DNA from: CAYVMD01 sp964452465 | GTDB taxonomy: Bacteria > Armatimonadota > JACIXR01 | Direction: 5' to 3' | Assembly: GCA_964452465.1 (NCBI GenBank) | Contig: CAYVMD010000040.1 | Coordinates: forward strand, 1 to 18,223 | Length of the DNA: 18,223 bases | In this document: one piece after another, positions 16,201 through 18,223 of the stretch | How the letters are laid out: every line of letters begins with the position of its first letter | How positions within the stretch are numbered: the stretch's first letter is position 1 | The notes under the pieces: generated by a model | What the model was told of the DNA's origin: nothing | The model's input: the letters and a program-made list of their open reading frames with translations, nothing else | The model's database searches: none | Made by a program: the position numbers and the translations under genes

Positions 16201-18223
16201 CCTGGACCTTGGTTTACAAGGATACCGCCGGGCAACCACCCCAAAGTGTTCAGGTAAAGGTGCAAAGAAAGGTAGGTGATTCCTGGCAGGATTACGGTTC
16301 GGTGCAGATGAACCTTGTGGGAGGTGATCCGAGTACTGGGGCAACTTACGCCGGCACTATTCCTCTCCCCACCTTCGATGCTACCAACTTCTACTTTATC
16401 TACAGAGCTTCCTTCCTCATAACCCTCCAGGATGGGACACCGCTAGAGATTTCCTATCCCGAATCGCCCTTCATACTAGGTCCCAAGGTCGTGCCTAATA
16501 CTCCACCTAAGCTCTTGCCCCCGGGGGCTGACCCCAAGTCCGCCCCGGACGATGCGACTGCTTCCCAGTGCATATCTCCCAGGGATCCCCAGACGGGCGT
16601 CTCTACCGGTGGGATGAACGATCCCTTCACCTTCACGGTGATGTTCGTTGACGATAACAACCAGTTGCCCTCCTACATCAAACTCGTAACCGAGGCGAAA
16701 TCCTATGACCTGCAGGAGGTCGATCCCAACGATAAACTCACAATGGATGGTAAGCTTTATCAGGTCGTCCTCAATGGTAGCGACCTTGGCACAGGTCAGC
16801 ATTACTTCCACTTCGAGGCTTCCGACGGAACCGATAGCGTGAGGTTCCCCTCCAGCACGCAGGTCAATATTCCACCCTTCATAAAGGATGGCGAGGTGCA
16901 ACTGCCCTATGTGAACGATAAGCCCGTCCTTTCCAACATCGCTATAAGCTCCACGATAGGTATCCCTGATACCACGCCCTTCAAATTCACAGCGACCTAC
17001 TCCGATGCCAACAACGATCCCCCCGCCTATGTGAGGACGGTCGTGGAGAAAAAGCAGGATTCCACCTGGGCGCAATATACCGTCCTCTCCATGGGGAAGG
17101 TCGATCCTTCCGCCGTGGATTATGTGAAGGGCGTGGAGTATCAGGTCATCTCCACCTTCCCTCGAGGGGAGTATAGGTTCTATGTGGAGGCGAGCGATGG
17201 GCGCCTTTACAACAATTACACGAGCGCGCCCGAGGAGGATAAGCGCATCGTCTTCAGGGTGGGCATGGTGATAAGCATCTCGCCCGAGCCTCCCATAGAT
17301 ATAGGCAAGAATCCCCAGGTGACCATCACCGTCTCTGCGATGCCCAATCAGGCGGGGCATATTACGGTCACCAAACCGAATGGCCAGATGGTTATAGACA
17401 AGGATATAAATACCGATAATCAGGGAAGCTATACAGAAACCGTGGCTCCCGATGTGCCTGGCACCTGGAGCGTTACAGTGAATATCGGCGGTGAGGAACA
17501 AACCAAGCAATTCGAAGTGATAGTCACCCAGGACTTCCCCGCCATAAGCATGGCAACCATCTCCCTCAATGTAAGCGGCGCCTCCATCGAGGACATCTTC
17601 GGTCCTACATTCCCTAAGCAGAACCTTGCTTGGTGGAATCCCCAAGCCGGTGGATATGTATACGGCAACCAACCCAACTTCCCCACCTTTGTTCCCGGCT
17701 TGGGCTTCTGGGTGAAGGGCCCGGTCACCGCAACGATAACCCAGGGTTCCAGGGTAACCACCGCCACCCAATACGGAGTGAGGACGGGTTGGAACATTGT
17801 GGGCAATCCCTTCCTGACCGATATGGATATATCCTCCCTGGGCGTACTCGTGGGCAATAATGTCATAGGGCTAACCGAAGCGGAGAAGCAGGGCTTGGTG
17901 AAAGGATATCTGTGGGGCTTCGACGAGACCGCGAAGGACTACTATCTCATCCATCCCGCTCTGAGCGGAGCCAATAGAACCCTGAAGAGCTGGAAGGGCT
18001 ACTGGATAAGGGCTCTCCAGAACGCCACCTTGGTCTTCTCTCCCTCTAAGGGAGAAGCCGAGGTGCGGATGGTTAAGGAAGAGGGCTGGAAGGTGCAGAT
18101 AATCGCTTCCTCTGCCGGCTCTCGAGATTCCTGCAATTACATCGGTATAGGAGATAGCAGGTTCCTCGCCGGCGTGGAGAATCCGCCCTCCAAGGGTGGA
18201 GTGGATCTTTACTTCCTGCGGGG
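13257..18223 (+). CDS. Giant exported repeat protein, over 1655 aa, 3' end outside window
   Basis: The frame stays open from ATG 13257 to the window end. The product opens with a signal peptide (MRKVLIGLIFLFLTGVILA, then NT). Residues about 20-700 are aromatic-rich and beta-like, with an NRDGDGEV stretch near residue 411 that could bind calcium. Residues about 702-1335 hold five Ig/cadherin-like repeats, each with a Y.D..NDPP-type motif and usually closing with Y.F...ASDG. Residues 1337-1425 look like another Ig-like domain (TVTKPNGQMV, APDVPGTWSVTV). Residues about 1430-1592 form the module shared with the 824-aa protein (ISMATIS, GLGFWVK, GWNIVGNPF, WKGYWIRAL), followed by NYIGIGDSRF. By analogy the missing end probably contains a FlgD-like Ig domain. 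It is likely a surface adhesin, fibre or layer protein; this is inference from architecture, and no enzyme motif is visible. Confidence 0.9.
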   Translation, partial: MRKVLIGLIFLFLTGVILANTSYPGDYAVRPSRQGGVGEPAYVPSDASADGTANTQFTFIILVHKPQNEIWWQLPTLIIDGVGSYSMWMGWAVSAEDAYWVAVVPGWDMVGQFYTDGPRSFTWYVISSSAAANATQPPDIVESPRRTLVVTGIYREQLVPVGGAYGHGVTIEPSDSGQPDAGSSSCVYTFRVRYSHPEGLPPRWFVNTDYDYYPASQDNWRDPHTGDFPSTVAMSDNLRHIGTPVVWVKDRANNTNPPKEGAWLPHFLVVESPEKPVDQLTGADYRNGVVFKYTVQPTEYLGSVEQSWTRSYNGMKAYTVDPEASTSYIVYAQRTARGSSDIQGRPFTNHYTSFGDYGARGYIEPAGHNNPGYPTRRLDSGAGDGAGRDYTFSQDKIAYYFEATADFRPPNRDGDGEVSYRWTGGPEPQIDVPGKDKYDYTRRVTLYDNQVPVTLYPLDAALGWQVPEQIPGYGSSIFPYYVWNSPVLNQGGFTYGYTGWKYGSEKFKDHDPMKGVGNAPLIQITTDPLEVWTPQGNGTLLLSVNNGNPAQEVSPIPRPAPYKWRRVTAYSKIRFWVKYTQPKNVAPHRVRVFLYDYGKGKWIEYWMTRYESSPNNGDYGDGEWYYFETTLPPGKYATFFDTNDTWRTAKFPRRPDDDPHSRPNDIVYGVRMTLPNPPDLDVNPDPWDNPVGNDYLPGPWVNNPPVLWGESLSPVSGTSGTTFTWEIRYKDADNDPPRFPLLVITKIDPQTGNVLETRRFVMQRTAWIGSPNDWATGAVFRYISKYFNPETQEPFQPNFLYRYHFEFTDDWGEPNYPETGETVKYPFAYDISGPDITANQRPFIGDASLATQTGFTPTPQTLITWKAAYYDLDNDAPQWVKIRIAQTTNAGASWNYNFIGSTMEQENPQDTLYKDGATFVFSSLLPYGPNTFYSIGFTANDGKDDDVPASVSKAYGGGVVTISGMGRTLGAVDINLGTIENTWTLVYKDTAGQPPQSVQVKVQRKVGDSWQDYGSVQMNLVGGDPSTGATYAGTIPLPTFDATNFYFIYRASFLITLQDGTPLEISYPESPFILGPKVVPNTPPKLLPPGADPKSAPDDATASQCISPRDPQTGVSTGGMNDPFTFTVMFVDDNNQLPSYIKLVTEAKSYDLQEVDPNDKLTMDGKLYQVVLNGSDLGTGQHYFHFEASDGTDSVRFPSSTQVNIPPFIKDGEVQLPYVNDKPVLSNIAISSTIGIPDTTPFKFTATYSDANNDPPAYVRTVVEKKQDSTWAQYTVLSMGKVDPSAVDYVKGVEYQVISTFPRGEYRFYVEASDGRLYNNYTSAPEEDKRIVFRVGMVISISPEPPIDIGKNPQVTITVSAMPNQAGHITVTKPNGQMVIDKDINTDNQGSYTETVAPDVPGTWSVTVNIGGEEQTKQFEVIVTQDFPAISMATISLNVSGASIEDIFGPTFPKQNLAWWNPQAGGYVYGNQPNFPTFVPGLGFWVKGPVTATITQGSRVTTATQYGVRTGWNIVGNPFLTDMDISSLGVLVGNNVIGLTEAEKQGLVKGYLWGFDETAKDYYLIHPALSGANRTLKSWKGYWIRALQNATLVFSPSKGEAEVRMVKEEGWKVQIIASSAGSRDSCNYIGIGDSRFLAGVENPPSKGGVDLYFLR
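15360..17246 (+). repeat. Five diverged Ig/cadherin-like protein repeats within the giant gene
   Basis: Anchoring on the Asp of the Y.D motif gives copies at residues 731 (RYKDADNDPP), 871 (YYDLDNDAP), 989 (VYKDTAGQPP), 1132 (FVDDNNQLP) and 1250 (YSDANNDPP). Spacings are 140, 118, 143 and 118 residues. Most copies are preceded by an F.F/TW strand and followed about 70 residues later by an aromatic strand and a short DG-type turn. The clustered Asp/Asn residues suggest calcium binding between domains, as in cadherin-like repeats. Copies are diverged at DNA level. Confidence 0.65.
17544..18032 (+). other. Coding segment for the shared GWN module, copy in the giant protein
   Basis: Codons 1430-1592 contain ISMATIS (1430), GLGFWVK (1481), GWNIVGNPF (1511) and WKGYWIRAL (1579), in the same order as in the 824-aa protein. 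Downstream, NYIGIGDSRF aligns with NYIGVGEARIV there, so the similarity continues to the window end. Confidence 0.65.

Noticed and set aside
16476..17771. Long open frame of 431 codons on the - strand
   Set aside because: It lies inside the giant repeat gene, whose + strand product has clear repeats; the antisense translation shows no domain or start signal.

Overview
All genes in this 18.2 kb window lie on the + strand and are tightly packed. There are twelve convincing protein genes, two of them cut by the window ends, and no RNA gene, mobile element or CRISPR array that I can see. The heavy use of AGG/AGA and ATA codons, the housekeeping set and the secreted proteins ending in FlgD-type Ig-like domains suggest a thermophilic bacterium of a little-cultured phylum, possibly Armatimonadota or a relative. 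That assignment is inference from style, not a search result.

Region 1 (2-6163) is a seven-gene, translationally coupled cluster: a small partial protein, two membrane-anchored alpha/beta proteins (255 and 275 aa), two polytopic membrane proteins (264 and 213 aa), a large ASKHA-fold ATPase of the glutamate mutase MutL family (591 aa), and a multidomain soluble protein with a barrel-like N-terminus and a KOW/SH3-like C-terminus (371 aa). No glutamate mutase subunits are visible. The two alpha/beta proteins look like diverged relatives with opposite predicted membrane orientation. Together they look like an uncharacterised membrane complex with a dedicated ATPase, and this is the strongest candidate for an undescribed system in the window.

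Region 2 (6215-8866) is a housekeeping block: formamidopyrimidine-DNA glycosylase (mutM/fpg), a four-domain S1 RNA-binding protein (rpsA-like) and dephospho-CoA kinase (coaE). mutM and coaE are neighbours in other bacteria such as Bacillus; here an S1 protein sits between them.

Region 3 (8884-18223) starts with a good sigma-70-like promoter candidate. It encodes three exported proteins: a CsgG/FlgT-like envelope protein with Fn3-like C-terminal domains, an 824-aa secreted protein ending in a FlgD-like Ig domain, and a giant repeat protein of more than 1655 aa that is still open at the window end. The last two share a roughly 165-residue module. The set may form a surface structure or an assembly-and-adhesin system.
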